Source of the DNA: Heracleum sosnowskyi
Lineage: Eukaryota; Streptophyta; Magnoliopsida; Apiales; Apiaceae
DNA length: 64,000 nt
Direction: 5' to 3'
Assembly: GCA_030848705.1 (NCBI GenBank)
Contig: CM061235.1
Span: forward strand, 136,469,228-136,533,227
Shown piece by piece: positions 23,218 to 36,277 of this stretch. The translations under genes and the position numbers were made by a program. Each line of letters opens with the position of its first letter. Position 1 is the first letter of the stretch. The notes beneath the pieces are model-generated. The model was not told the origin of the DNA and did not search any database. It saw nothing but the letters and a program-made list of their open reading frames with translations.

Positions 23218-26200
23218 TCACTGGCCGTGTCCTTCAGGAAGAGCAACTACCTTGTGGAAGGGTACAGATCTCTGAGGCAAGGATCCATCTTCTTCGTCAT
23301 CATCAAATTCCAAAATATAACTAAAAAAAACAAAGTAAATGTTAATAGATTTCTTTACCCAAAACTTTGGTAACCTATGTTAGGACAAGAGAAATGTGAC
23401 TTACTCATCAATCTTCCTCTGCCAAGTTGTACCATGGTAAAAATATCACCGAGCATCCAAGTGAATGTAAGATTGGTTAAATTATCAGCGTGAAGGTAAT
23501 TCAAAACTACACGAAGAGTAAAGCATTTAGATAAACTTACTTTTCGAGCATGGACTACAGTTGCTTTGTACAATGCAGTTGTTCCCGGATAGACTGCCAA
23601 AACATGTCTTCCAAGAGGGAAATCTTGAGCACTCGATGGATCATTTCGCTTGGGGAAAGGAATAATATGTGACATAGGCAACTTGTACTTTCTGAAGATT
23701 GCATTATCATATTACATCGTTAGCTATGGTGATGAACTGTGATAAACACAAGCACAAGCACCTAATTTCAATTGCCTAAATCCACTAAGAAATTTAATAC
23801 TAGCATATAACAAAATGTAACCACCCAAAAAAAAGAAACAGAACTAAGCAACTGATACAAAAAAATCTGGATCCAAAAGGAATCAGCAATACATAACCTT
23901 AACAAAGTCGTGAACAGAATTCTGCATTCTTGCTTAATTGTTCATGTGGAGGATATCTTAATCTTATAAGCAGAGCAGGGGAAATAAGCTACTTTGTAAA
24001 TATCAGGAAAGAGATATGAGAAATAAATATAACTCAATAGTTAGCCACATTTTTCAGTGACATGCTTTAACTAGTAAAAATGATTTGTAAATGTGTAGTT
24101 TCAGCCAGTCTAACACTATAATGCTACATTATGGGATCTGTTCATTTGAGTACTGGAGTGTTGAACCGAGGCCCTGAACCTTATAGGTGAACTATCAGGG
24201 ACACATATATGACCGGAAAACTGTGTCTTTACTCTATCCAAAGAAACTGATATAGCAATTCTTCCAGATCATTTATCGAAAAGAAAAAGTCCTGTAGTTC
24301 AGTAAAATTTTATATTGACACCACAAATATATTGTCACTTTGTTAGACCTAATATATTTAATATAATGAGTTATGAAACTTTGTGGGAATACATCAGTTC
24401 ACATTAAAAGTTTTTGACCACGGATGCACGAACATCGATAAAGTAATAATTAATTATAGAAAAAAAAACAATTTTCAAATGTAAAAGAACACTAGTATAT
24501 TTAGATTTAGCAAAAAAAAACACTAGAAAATTTAGCCGTTGATCATTGAGCTTCAAGAGTATGGAAATGCTACTCTTCGAAAGTTGAAATGCAAGTAACA
24601 TTTGGCCACAGACTCGGTCATATGCAGAATACTGATTAGTGATAACACCCTCAAAAACTACTTACGAAAATATAAAATGTAGTATATATTTCATAGCAGG
24701 AAACACCACAAAAAACTACAGTCCAGAAGCCTTATAATATTGTTGTCTTTCAGAGCACATCTAAATGAAGGGGATGAAAAAAATCTACATAAAATATATG
24801 AGGTTGTATCAGCTAGACTCCTGACAAGGGTATGCAGTATGTGCAACAAATAACATCAAAGAAATGTGTTGATGCTTCATACAATACAAAGAAAAATGAG
24901 TACCTCTGGCTACTGCTGTCTTCATCATCACCTGGTTCTTCATCAAGTACTTCAAATCTGTGGGGGAGTAAAAGGACAACTCAATAAAAAGTAAAAGACT
25001 ATGAAACTATGATCTCTGACTTACCAGGCTACCACAATGAAATCAAATAATATCCTATCTATATTTAGCGTAACAGGGTTAATTGGTCTGTGGTCGTCTG
25101 ATCCCCGCCGTGAAGGTTAAGAAAGGTCGAGGGTTTCAATTCCCAGCAATTACCTATTTAACATTAAATTTATTTACTAATTTTAATGATTCCTAAGAAA
25201 GGCTAGGGTTACAAAAGATTTAACATTATATTTATTTATTCTTCAGAGTCAGATAAGGCAATCTGCATTCTGCAGGGCCTATATATAGGTTCCTAATAAT
25301 ATTCAATGTATAGACACTTAATGACCAAAAGTATAGACGTCACTCCTATGCAGTATCAACTAACTAAAAGAGAAGACTACATATATTATGTTTAGGAACC
25401 TAAAACAGGATTAAAGTAGGTATGAAATTACACCGATTATAAATTTAGTTGATATTCGTGCCATAGCCCATATGAGCATAGCAACAGAGAACAGCTACTT
25501 TATTGATATCATTACTGGATATTGTGCATCATATAGCTTTCTGAGAAATAGCTCTCAAGACCTAGTCTCCAAGATCACAGCTCTTTACTCCAAGTAAATA
25601 TAGATAATCTTTCTATACTTAGGTCTGAAATGTTTTAGATCCCACCAGCAGAAATTTGATTCTTTAGGAGACTCGAGACATTTGTTGGACATATAGAGGT
25701 ACTTACTCCAAAACCTTGATCCTTCCTATTTAATGAAATGTAATTTTGAGGTGGAATATAATCTGCATCAGCTTTCCTTTTTCCAATTGTGGTTTGTCAC
25801 ATATAAATAGTTTAGTAAACCACTATCAAAAAAATAAAAAAATAGTTAAACGAACATAAATAACCCTCTCCTTATAACATGCACTACTAACAATATAGAA
25901 TTCCTATAATTCTCATACGATTAACTAGGCGTGTTCCGAGATTCTAATCTTTCCAATCATCCCCTAAACCATCTAACATATATTTTAGCCTCTATAGCAT
26001 ATAAGATAAATAAAGACATGTAAGATTTATCCACCTACTTAGTTAATCTAATATAGTCGAGAGAAGAAAAGGCACCAATAGTTTTAACTGAATTTACGGA
26101 TGATATGGAGGAAGTATGTTTGTGCAATACATATCTAAAACCTTCACTCTTGAGGAGCTAAAATTGTAATAAACTTAAGCCCCAACAAAAAAGCTTTAAC

Positions 26201-28743
26201 ATACATTTATTTGTACCTTAATTTCTCAAACATAAAATAAATACTATAACATTTAGCAATTATAATTTTGAGCAATATATTCCACACTATATAATACAGT
26301 AGGTGTTTACCAGCTAAATTATGACATGACATACAGCACAAGAAGGTTTTCCCCTATTAGGCATCAGTTTGCACTTCATGTGCAATTGTGTCCTTTGCAG
26401 GAAGAACCAAGGGGAAAGCGGAAGTAAAAAAAAAAATCAAATACAAATATTCAGCCCCATAGGTGGAACTGTGGAAGTAAACTTACTCTCTTGACTCTCT
26501 ATCGAAATGAATTACTTTGACAATGAACCAATCATCTTTATCTGCATCCTCTAGTCTGACCCTAGCTGCTACCTGAAACAATATATTTAACTGCTTCAGA
26601 CAGAAATGAAATTAGGATTTCATCTAATGATTGTCATATCAGTCCCTCTGTTGCAACGTAAACAGACCTTACAGCAATAGTGAAAGGTAGACAGTATGAT
26701 TTTTACAGAAAAATCTGCAATGGATTACACAAAGCAATGCATACCTGTTCACCCTTTAAACTTGCAAGGGCATCCAGGTGGTTCCGGATTGAAGGGGAAA
26801 CTCTTGATATATCAGAATCACCCTTCATTCTTTTCTTTTTTTGCTCATTACCTTCTGCAATGAAAATAGATCCGAAAACTTTAAAAAGGCATTATTAATC
26901 AATGCACCTCTAAATTGAAATAATCATTTCACATAGAACGCTTTTGCTTGAAATAATAGCAACTCTGTTTAACAAATGGTACAACTCGAATACATAATGA
27001 CCGTACATCTATTCATCTAACTTACCAATACTTATATAAGGAATTTATACACAATCAAAACTCTATAATAATATACAACAGAAACATAATCCGTCTCCCC
27101 TGATATATCTTTAATGAAAATAGATATTTAAACAGGAAAGTTAAGAAGAAAAGAAGGGTTGAACATAACAGGTTCTCCACAATATTCGTTCACGGGTAAC
27201 TAGGACATACATTAGTTGTGAAACCATCCTCGTATTGACACATACATGCTCAATTGCATGTAATTGTTGGGATGATAGCTTCACCATTAAAAAATTAAGC
27301 TTTCATGTAGCAAGTTCGAGGAAACAAAACTAACATTTGTGATGTAATTTAATAGTCTACAAGCCAACATCCAATCAATAACATTGTAAAACTTATATTG
27401 CCCACCTACTCTTCTTCGTTGTTGCCCTGGAGGTCCAGAGGGTACCAGAGTATCCATCTGACTAATCAACTGAGTGGCAATACTGCATGGATGTAGGTAA
27501 CAGTTACTTAGGTATCAAATAAAGGTCACGAAATCACGAAGATGGGAAGTACTTAAGATGCCAGATACTTAACACAAGTTCAAGTAATATCACGTTTAAA
27601 CTAGACAACAAGTTCACAAAAGGGCCCTGGACCAAACTTAAGAAAATATTTTGCTAAAACCAATTTTAGAACTATATACACAATAACTATGTATCTGTTC
27701 ATACAACATGCATACCTCACTTCACTTTCAGAAAGATCTTTTGCTTGAGTGTACAACATCTTGAGCCTGGATAGTGAACTATCACCAGGCTTTTCAACCA
27801 CCTCAGGAGCTGCATCCGCATGCCAACAATCATAAGTCATGTCAATGCAATATAGGATTGATAAGATATCACATATCACTGTAAGCATGTCAGGAGTACA
27901 TACAAAAGTTCTTAGTTTATCACAGCCCTGCAAATTATTGCTTGAAAAATCAAAATCATTTAAAAAAAGCATCGATCTTTATGAAAGGCACGCTGATGCG
28001 GCTGATATTGATCCTCATCACACGCCAGGTCGTTAAAGTGGGCACCTACCCGGGCTACCCTTACGAGGAACCCATGACCTTGTGATGCAGAAGGGGGATA
28101 GACCTCTACCACTAGACTATCCCCGAATCATCAGAACATCATGATCATATGCTAGATTATGAAAAAACCACATTCACATAAATCTTCAGAACAACAAACA
28201 ATTATATTCACTACAATCTAATAAAAAAGCTCTAAACTTTCTTGTCACCAAATTACCTAACAACATAAATGTGAGAACACAAAAATAAATAAACACACAG
28301 AAAACCGGAACGCGATAGCAGCAGCAAGTAGCCGGGCCCCATAAAATCATTCATCAAACAAGCATTCTACACACTACACCATACTTATTAAATTAACTAC
28401 AACACAAGCTCAATTGGTAATTTTCACAACCACTAACCAAAAAACACAACTTAATCAATGAAATATCCAATAAATCACTATGATCAACTAAACCCACCAT
28501 TACAAACAAACATATACACACAAAAAAACAATAGCCCACATATCAAAATCCAATCTTTAGCACAATAAAAGAGCCAAGAATTCAAATTGAAAAAAAAAGT
28601 GTACAAAAAAGGAGCAAACTTGATTGAAGCTTCTTGTGCATCTTATTGATTTCAATAAGTACTTCCTCTTGTTCTTTCCTTAATCGATCCAGCTCCTTTG
28701 CATTGTCCATTATTCCGCTGACGTCAGCTGACGTCGATGACAT
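23218..28743 (-). CDS. SGF29: SGF29, SAGA-associated factor 29 (9 exons)
   Basis: Predicted 270 aa. Exons in transcript order: 28743-28620, 27809-27716, 27482-27406, 26854-26745, 26572-26487, 24957-24904, 23691-23541, 23418-23405, 23320-23218 (sum 813 nt). The N-terminus (about 12-45: NAKELDRLRKEQEEVLIEI, then NKMHKKLQ) is a coiled coil. Residues about 130-265 are the SGF29 tandem-Tudor region: LKGEQVAARV, DDWFIVKVIHFDRES, FEVLDEEPGDDED, LAVYPGTTALYKATVV, YILEFDDDEEDG, and the closing QRSVPFHKVVALPEG. In this family the Tudor pair reads H3K4me2/3 and links the SAGA acetyltransferase module to chromatin. Exon 8 is only 14 nt. Intron 1 holds a SINE and intron 5 a tRNA-like relic. Length and domain order match plant SGF29 fully. 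Confidence 0.95.
25076..25151 (+). repeat. Degenerate tRNA-like sequence in SGF29 intron 5
   Basis: A GGTTAATTGGTCTGTGG-like A-box region and a GGGTTTCAATTCCC B-box-like region are spaced as in a tRNA or tRNA-derived SINE head. It does not fold into a convincing functional tRNA, so I read it as a relic. Confidence 0.35.
27962..28125 (-). repeat. tRNA-derived SINE in SGF29 intron 1
   Basis: The minus strand starts GGGGATAGTCTAGTGGTAGA (A-box) and continues with GGTCATGGGTTCCTCGTAA (B-box-like) and a GC-rich body. It ends near a T/A run at 27,962-27,968. A short AATCAT is seen outside both ends and may be part of a target-site duplication. GC content stands out against the surrounding intron. 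Confidence 0.6.
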
Positions 28744-30012
28744 TTCCCCCAAAAAGTTGGTTTAATTTATTACACAAATTTTGTTAACTAGTTTTGTGGG
28801 GATTTTTCAGATAATAAAAGGGACATGTAAGTGTAAATAAGTGGTCTTGTTTGTTTAATTTTTAGCTATGGTGTAATACATACATCATATGTATATAAAG
28901 TATACATATGTACAGGGGGAGGACCGGAAGAGAAACAAGAAGGGCCGGAGAAGAGAAGGGGATCGGATTTTTATTTTTTATTTTTTATTAATTTTGCTAA
29001 TTCAATTTTAGATTTTTGGTGATTCTATTTATGTATGTTACACCTGGTTCGTAAATCAGTCGTATTATTGAGTTATTTTATTTAAAAAATTATTGGGCCA
29101 TCAGGGTAGAGATGAAAATTAAATATTTTAAATAATGATATTTCATTCTGTTTCAGATTTTAATTATGATTTGTCTAAAAGAAATTAAAGAAAAATATAA
29201 GTGTAAGGAATTGAGTTTTTGTTTTTTGAGTAAAGGGATTGAGTTAAATAAAATAAAAATAATCTATCCATATATACACAGTCCTTTCTTCTGTTAAAAA
29301 ATGAAACAATTTTTTTAAAACATTATTATTTCGGTCCCTTTTTATTTCTTTGTATAAAATTTTCATGAATTTGAGGTCCAGACTCCTGGAATGCGAAACT
29401 ATTATACTCGTGTCAAACTTGGTGTCATTGTTATAATTTGGCACCAAATGCAAAAAATATCAAAGAGTCGTAAATTTTGATGTAAATTTGCATAGATGCA
29501 TACGTCAAATTTGTATCCAAGAATGCATATATGCATCCAATCACATCATCAATGAACCATAAATATAATATAAGTTGTTCTACTTTAAATCATTTTTTGA
29601 TGTCATGTTATAGTAATGGCTATAGTCATTTTACATCTAGCATTAGACTTGCTCTTAGCAAAAATATAATGTATTACTCTGAAGTTTGAATTTATAAATT
29701 TTTCTTGTATTATTTTTCTAACTAGTTCAAATCTGGTCAAACACAAACACAAGGTGAGAGGGTTAGTTTAACTAGGAAAAAAAGTTGTTGCAAAGAGAAG
29801 ACCGGAAAGAAGTGGATGAACCAAACCATGCTTCAGAAATTGTATTTAGGGGTGGCACATCATTTTTATTACCAACGGATTTTATAATCCATCATTGCAA
29901 TCAACAGATATTTCTACGATTTACCGCTTCTAAAAACAGAGGAAATAGAAATGCTATCGAGCTGCAGGCACAGGAAATCGTAATGTATCATCGATGCAAG
30001 CTAAATGGACTT
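28744..30012. other. Intergenic region upstream of SGF29
   Basis: Holds the SGF29 promoter and 5' UTR next to 28,744, then AT-rich DNA. Near 29,440-29,655 is a stretch that looks like an old MITE, with inverted-looking CAAATTTG patches and a terminal GCATTAGACTTGCTCTTA, but its second end was not found. No gene seen. Confidence 0.5.
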
Positions 30013-32545
30013 TTAGTTTGGATCAAGGATTTTAAGTTCATCCTCACTCAGACGAGATGGAACAACTTGTATGGGTTCAATGATGAAACCAGCTTCATGA
30101 CAAGCATCTTCCAAAAAATGATGAAACCAGCTTCATGAGGAGCATCTTCCAAAAGCTTTACTTGTGATGGTCCACTGGACAGAGTACAACTACAGCACCT
30201 CCACTGCCTGTAAACTTCGATGCAGCCACTTCTACCATCTCTATGTTTAGAGCTCCTAGGAAACCGTCACCACACATTTTCCTGAATTAAAAATGACATT
30301 CGAATAACCAAATGTCAGAAATGTTGAAGATCATACGCGTACGCTAATCCCTCTGGAAAATTGCATCCCCCGTCCTTCCTCTCTTCAAAGTATAGTATGC
30401 AATGCTGGAGCATAATCTAAATCATATGATGAACTTTTAAACTGAACTAGATCATTACCTCCGTAGTTCAAAAATACGATTCATTAGCTGTTCAAGTTTA
30501 CTATGGCCCTTTCCTGTCAAGCTGACCGCCCTTCTAATGGTAAGTTGGCAACTTCTTCCATGCATGATTTTATAAACTCATCTCCATTAAGCCATCTTTG
30601 TTGAACTGTGCTATGCACCTGCACAGATGAATCTTCTGTTCGAAATGCCTAGCAGCAGATTGGATGTAATTTCTAGAGCATTATTCCTACACATTACTCC
30701 TATTAGAAATATTCCCTCTATCAACTTAGTTCCAGACCAGGTGCAACACAATTACACAAATATAAATCAAACTGAGATCTCTTATTACGTTTTACTACTA
30801 TGAAGTCCAAGAGTACAACATTCTTTTGCCGTTATTTTTATTAGTATAAGATTTAAAGCAATGTAACATTCCCATGGATATAAATACAAAATACATACTG
30901 GTTCTTATTTTCTTCTGACTTCTACAAATTTATACATGTTTTTGGTTTTGAAGTTCACCTGGTCAAGACAATCCTATAAACTTGACCCTGTTTCCACAGT
31001 TCTGATGACTCTGATCTGTTGCGGACAAGAGGGAGGGAATAATATGTTGCACGGAAAATCTTAGCACTGTCCTTATCATGATATACTGTGAACTTGATAG
31101 AAACTAGAAATGTGGCCTTTTGGTATGTTGCAAAGGATAAGTAAACGTTACCATAAAGGCAAGAATATTAGTCTAATAGTAAGTGTGGAACCTTGCCAGA
31201 GTCACTTGGATTCTGAGCAGAGATGAGCTGAAGAGGGGGAAGAAGACCATTATTTATGGGTGTGTATACACCATGCCATAAACTCCTTGCTGAAGTCCTA
31301 ACATCAAAACAAAAATTATCATTATGAAGAATAAATTATACAAAATGCTACACATTCAAACAATGAAATATAATTGTATGAATATTCAAATGGCGTACCA
31401 TGTATACAAGACCCCCGGTAGACCTGTATGAATCTGTCCTGTAGACCAGCAACAATTCCAAGTTCTTTCTCTGCATTGAGGATAAGGTTAGGTCGTACCT
31501 CTACCTTAATCAGATGCCTGACTTTGTAGAGTCAAGATGGCAATTAAGTGCAGCACACACAATGGCACTGGAACCTGACAGCCCAGTCTGAGGCCGAAAA
31601 ACTGTAAGTTATTGGTCGAGAAACAAAGAAATTTTCCATGTTATTAATTTTTTCAGAGCCCGGAAGCTGAGTCTTTGCGTAGACCCTTAATATGATACTC
31701 ACACACACTTGCCTCCAGTAACACTCATATCCAGAATTTTTGTTGCAAAAGAGGGGTATCCACTAGGTTACATGACTAAAGATGTTTCCAACTTATAAAA
31801 TACATCAGATATTAAAATTTCGAATATTAATTTGATAGTTTAATACAATCCCTTTCCCTCAAGGGTGTTGAAATTATGATGAACACTTGCAACATCATAG
31901 AACTTGCCAACAAAAATGTGGGAAGGTTAAAGGAAACAATGTGAGATCTTACCTGACGGGGAATATTAGTATCATATGAGAGAGAGAAGTTTTCTTTATG
32001 AAGTTTGATGTTATTGTCTTTGCAGTAAGCATTAAAAACCTTACAGATTGCCATTAGCAGCCTCATCCCTCCATAATAACCTTCACTCGTAACCTACTCA
32101 CCTGTAAGACAACCACAAATTAACATGACAAATCATAAATAAATATTTTAGGAATGAGTAAAAACTCCACATGGACAGTGACGGAACCAGAACTCCAGAA
32201 GACCTGATGCCTAAACTATTTTTCACTGTTTTTAGTTAAAAAAATTCACTAAGTTGAAAATTCCAGACTAGAGTCTAGAACAGCCTCCTCTAGTTCTGTC
32301 ACCGCACACACATATACATTCACAGAAGAATGGTAATCAGTGGAAACCAGGTGAGAGAGTGAATCCAATTGGACAAGATCATGAAAATGGTGAGGGAGGA
32401 TACGGAGATGATCATACACGGCTGCAAACAAACGGAGGCCGAAAAGTTGGCCAAACAGAAGGAGATAGTTCTTCCATTATAACTTCACTAGGATTTCCCA
32501 GCAACCCAACCCTTGCTTATGCTCTGTGCTTTATAACCTCTGACG
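30013..32545 (-). pseudogene. GLCAK: Glucuronokinase pseudogene with retained introns
   Basis: Pieces of nearly the whole glucuronokinase (GHMP kinase; makes glucuronate 1-phosphate in the myo-inositol route to UDP-glucuronate) lie in order on the minus strand: ARVGLLGNPSE (about 32,490-32,520), NGRTISF, SLSHL, EGYYGGMRLLMAICK (about 32,020-32,090), SYDTNIPRQ, the phosphate loop TGLSGSSAIV (about 31,590), EKELGIVAGLQDR, VHSTVQQRWL, and FTGSGGAVVVLCP (about 30,190). Splice-like junctions remain, so it is a duplicated gene copy, not a retrocopy. Lesions: a stop at 32,517-32,519, frameshifts near 32,090, 31,530, 30,515 and 30,175, and a tandem duplication of about 38 bp at 30,084-30,150. Confidence 0.85.
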
Positions 32546-33309
32546 AATTCATATCACCCTCTGTCAGCATTCTTGCTTAAGTGACTAACTTTTCTTTCAC
32601 CCTCTGTCAGAATTTGCTACCAAATAGGAGTAATTTGGGATTATAACACAATTTCAATATATTTTTCTTGAAATGGCTCATTTAAGAGTTATTGCTTGCT
32701 ATATAAGGCCGAAACAATTTATTTGCTCGTCTTGAAGGATAACATTCAGAATTTAGAAACAATTAGTTGTAAAATTATTATCCTAAATTGTTTTAAAATT
32801 ATTTGAGAAAAATATGTTATGCCAGTTATCTTTCAAATTTATTAAATCACCTGCAACTCTGGAAGCCATTAGGATAGCTCTGTCTCAGATTTAAATTCAG
32901 ATTGAGATGAAGGAGCATGAGGTATACTCTTACCTTGATAAACTTCATATTCTGATCAACTTCAAGCAACCATTGATACGAATTACCACAGGTTCAGATC
33001 CTGAATAACATGATCTTCATTGGGCTCAAATTTAAAACGGAACTCATTATTTCACGCCCGGTGCAAGACACTTAAACAGTATCAACTTTAGGAAGAAGAT
33101 TATATAAGATGCTACATGTGTACCAAGTTTTAAGTTTCCCAGTAAATACTAAACAAAGTAACATCTCAACCTAATTAACATGGATTTAATAACAAGAAAA
33201 ACTATGATTGTTAATCCCCAGACTATTCTACTATGCCAAAAAGTACTACATAGCTACCTATGCCAATGCATAGATCCACCCCGGAAGGCTTAAAATACCA
33301 TGGATGCGA
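32546..33309. other. Intergenic region between the glucuronokinase relic and the epimerase gene
   Basis: No gene recognised. It contains the 3' UTR of the epimerase gene at its right side and, possibly, unrecognisable 5' flank of the pseudogene. Confidence 0.5.
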
Positions 33310-36277
33310 TCACCCTAAGCCATGAAGAACTTTTCTAGGATCCAGCTGCCCACTGCAATAACTTGAAGACACTGTACAGAGTTCTTGACGGCCCTTCCAC
33401 TCTTCAAACGGCTTTAAGACTATCTGTGTTTCGATAGCAGCAGAATCCACACGCAACATTGTTTTGTAGTCATCATCTCCTATATCTGGGAGAGCCTTCG
33501 CCTTTCTGTCCCATGGATTCCAAACAACTGCAAATCACGCCACAAGATTCCAAGAACTGGGTTATGTAAAACTCAAGGAGTGCAGCGACTAATGCTGTTA
33601 AAACAAGATGGCCACAGTAACCACTTACCTGCATCTGCCATCCCTTCTTTTCGCAACACAATGGTCCTCTTCTTCTCATGGTCTATTATGGCAATATTTG
33701 TTGGTGTGCTCAAATACACTCGATCGATCTAATAAAGAACAGGACATAAGCTCACGGATGGGTAAAAAAGGGGGGAATATAGTGTGGAGAGTGTATGAGA
33801 CAAAAAAATTACTTCAAACAAAACAGAAAGTCGAGATTAATTATATATGTTCAATATCAATCAAATGAGAGGCGATCTGAACAGCATTGTCTCGACAGTC
33901 CTCAATATCTACAAAAAGCATACAGACAGTACCTCGCCGTCAAAGGTAATAGCATCTGCCTGCTCTGTGTACCTATCCCCTCGCAGCAAATTATCCAAGT
34001 AGTCAAGTGTCTCCAATCCCTCAACTCGAACTTCACTGCAATTAAACTGCATCATACTTCTATCTAAATGGATATAAAGCATATATTGTGCTCGGTCATT
34101 ATAATCCACGGAGCTAACTCTTTAGTCTTTCTCAAGCCAGTGTATCATTCTTCACTTCAATCTTAAGCGACTGAATGGCAAACAGCAGAAAAACCAAACA
34201 ACCACCACTCACATTGAATGTAGAATGGTATACGAGGGCAAACCTGATGTCTGATACAGAAAAGTAATTCCGCAGCGCAAACATAAACGGAAAGGCCTTG
34301 CTGTCTACATTTCTAACACGGGGGATCAGAGTGAGTTTTTCAGCAGAGACAGAAATACGAAGGCGCAACTCAAACCTACAGAAGCCACAAGATACAATGT
34401 CAATGACAACAATCTCTTCGATCCTTGAAAAAGTTTTTATTAAATATATTATATCTCATAGATGGAAGAAAGAAGGATTATATACTAGAGTAACTACATG
34501 GAAATGGAAAAACATACCTATGCGGCCAACTTTTTAGATCTTCTTCAGTTGATTTAAATATAAGATCCACTGTAGATTGATTGGATGCTGGAGTCAAGGG
34601 TGAAGAATCTTTATCCACTTGCCACAATCGGTTCTTTGCAAGTCCTTGTTGCTCTGGTATACCCAAATTTGCAAACTACAGTATGCATGTAACAATCAGA
34701 CTATGGTGATTTAAGAAAAGTTGAAGCAAAAGATGCATTAGATTCTTTTAGCAGCTAACCTGTGGAAAGCACATGGGTATACCACCTCTCATGCCCTTGG
34801 GTGATTTTCGAGCTGGCTGTGTCACAGAAATTTTCATAATTAATAGAGACAAAAATAGATCATTTATTCTATTACAGTCTTATGTTGTGTTTGGTTGGGA
34901 TTTATGAAATTTGTACTAATTGAGATTTTTCTTCTCCATTCATGGCAATCTAAACTAGAGCTCAAACCCACTTATTTGAGAAGGAATACCCTTATTTGCC
35001 TTCCTACTCAAATTCCGCATAAACTTTATCATACAAAATTAACGCTCGATTTTGTTACTCCTCCCTTTTTATATCCTCTCCCCTCAAACTTTGTTCTTAT
35101 CTTTTCTTTCCATTCTCTCCAACCAATAGGAGAATTAAAGACACCTCACTGAGTGAAACAGAAGCACCAACGCACAGGTTAGAGTCTCCAACTCATAACA
35201 ATAAAAAAGCAAATTCAAACTATATCAAGAAATTTTAAAACAGGTAGCATAATTCAAACACCTATCAATTTACCTTTCCATCTTGACAATACAGTTTCAA
35301 TCAAATTTCCAATCCTTTACAAGATTGCAACATAACGTTTTCACAGTGGTGTTGTTAAGCAATATATGAATTAGCAACAAAAATAAAATAAGCAATGTAT
35401 GCAAAGCTTAAGGCCAAACGTCAAATTTCAGGGATAATGAGGTGATTAATTATTTAAATTCAGTTACATGTGGCAAATCAGTAGAAGTAGCATAACTTTT
35501 AGAAAGAACGCCTGAACCACATGAGTTTGACAGGTACATGTAATTATTCAAAAGCACAGCACATATCCGTTTCAACATTGCAAATTAGAAAACCATATGC
35601 AAGTTATTCTATCAAAACTCTATTCCTAAAACATTTATAAGTAAGAGTTTGTTAACCTTGTTGCTCATATAAAGCAATTCTTCTCTTCGTCCATTTTTCC
35701 AGGAAACAACATGCCCGCCCAACAATAGTACCTGCACTATGTACAAAGATTTCTAGCTGAATCCACTTGTGAAATTGGAAGTACAAAAACTAAACCAACT
35801 GTTAATTTTAATAATTTCCATATTCAAAAGCATCTCAAATTCCACATTACCTCCACTTACAATGTACAAAAATCTATATTAGAAGCTAATATTTTATTCT
35901 ATGTCTTCTATTCTTTCGGACTGAACTACTTTATACTTCATACAGAACCGGAACTAATCAATGTCCACTACATTTAAATTATTTTACAAATGTTTGCATA
36001 TGCATGTATGGTCGAGTTGTACGGAGAACATAACAGTTTTAGCGTGAGAACAATTATCCTGTACACTTTTCATATATACAAAGTTCCGAACATTTTGCAA
36101 TTTGCAAAAGAACTGTTCTCGTCTGAGCACAAACCTATAACATTAACAAGCACAAGAATAGCAGATTACATAACATGAATTAAACGAAAATGACAGAAAA
36201 GGCAATGAGACCTCAGCTGTTGATCCGGTTGGTTCAGACAAGATAATCATGGACGATCCAGCAGCATCTCTAATCAT
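33310..36277 (-). CDS. Glucose-6-phosphate 1-epimerase-like protein (8 exons)
   Basis: Aldose-1-epimerase superfamily, YeaD/YMR099C branch, predicted 302 aa. Exons in transcript order: 36277-36212, 35731-35657, 34816-34760, 34675-34518, 34375-34244, 34035-33933, 33728-33629, 33527-33310 (sum 909 nt). Family marks: GGHVVSWKNGRREELLYMS, GMRGGIPMCFPQF, GLAKNRLW, VRVEGLETLDYLDNL, TEQADAITF, VYLSTPTNIAIIDHEKKRT, VVWNPWDRKAKA, and the terminal SSSYCSGQLDPRKVLHG. Members interconvert the alpha and beta anomers of glucose-6-phosphate. Oddity: the AYHTYF motif with the catalytic His reads ALRNYF, and the expected catalytic Glu in CVEAA reads Asp (RVDSAA). Activity is therefore uncertain. An upstream acceptor-like site (36,288) suggests a leader intron. 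No transit peptide is evident with this start. Confidence 0.92.

Noticed and set aside
25076..25151. Functional tRNA gene
   Set aside because: The boxes are degenerate and arms do not pair well; kept only as a tRNA-like relic.
29440..29655. Possible MITE upstream of SGF29
   Set aside because: Only one plausible terminus (GCATTAGACTTGCTCTTA) is visible. No inverted partner or target duplication could be found.
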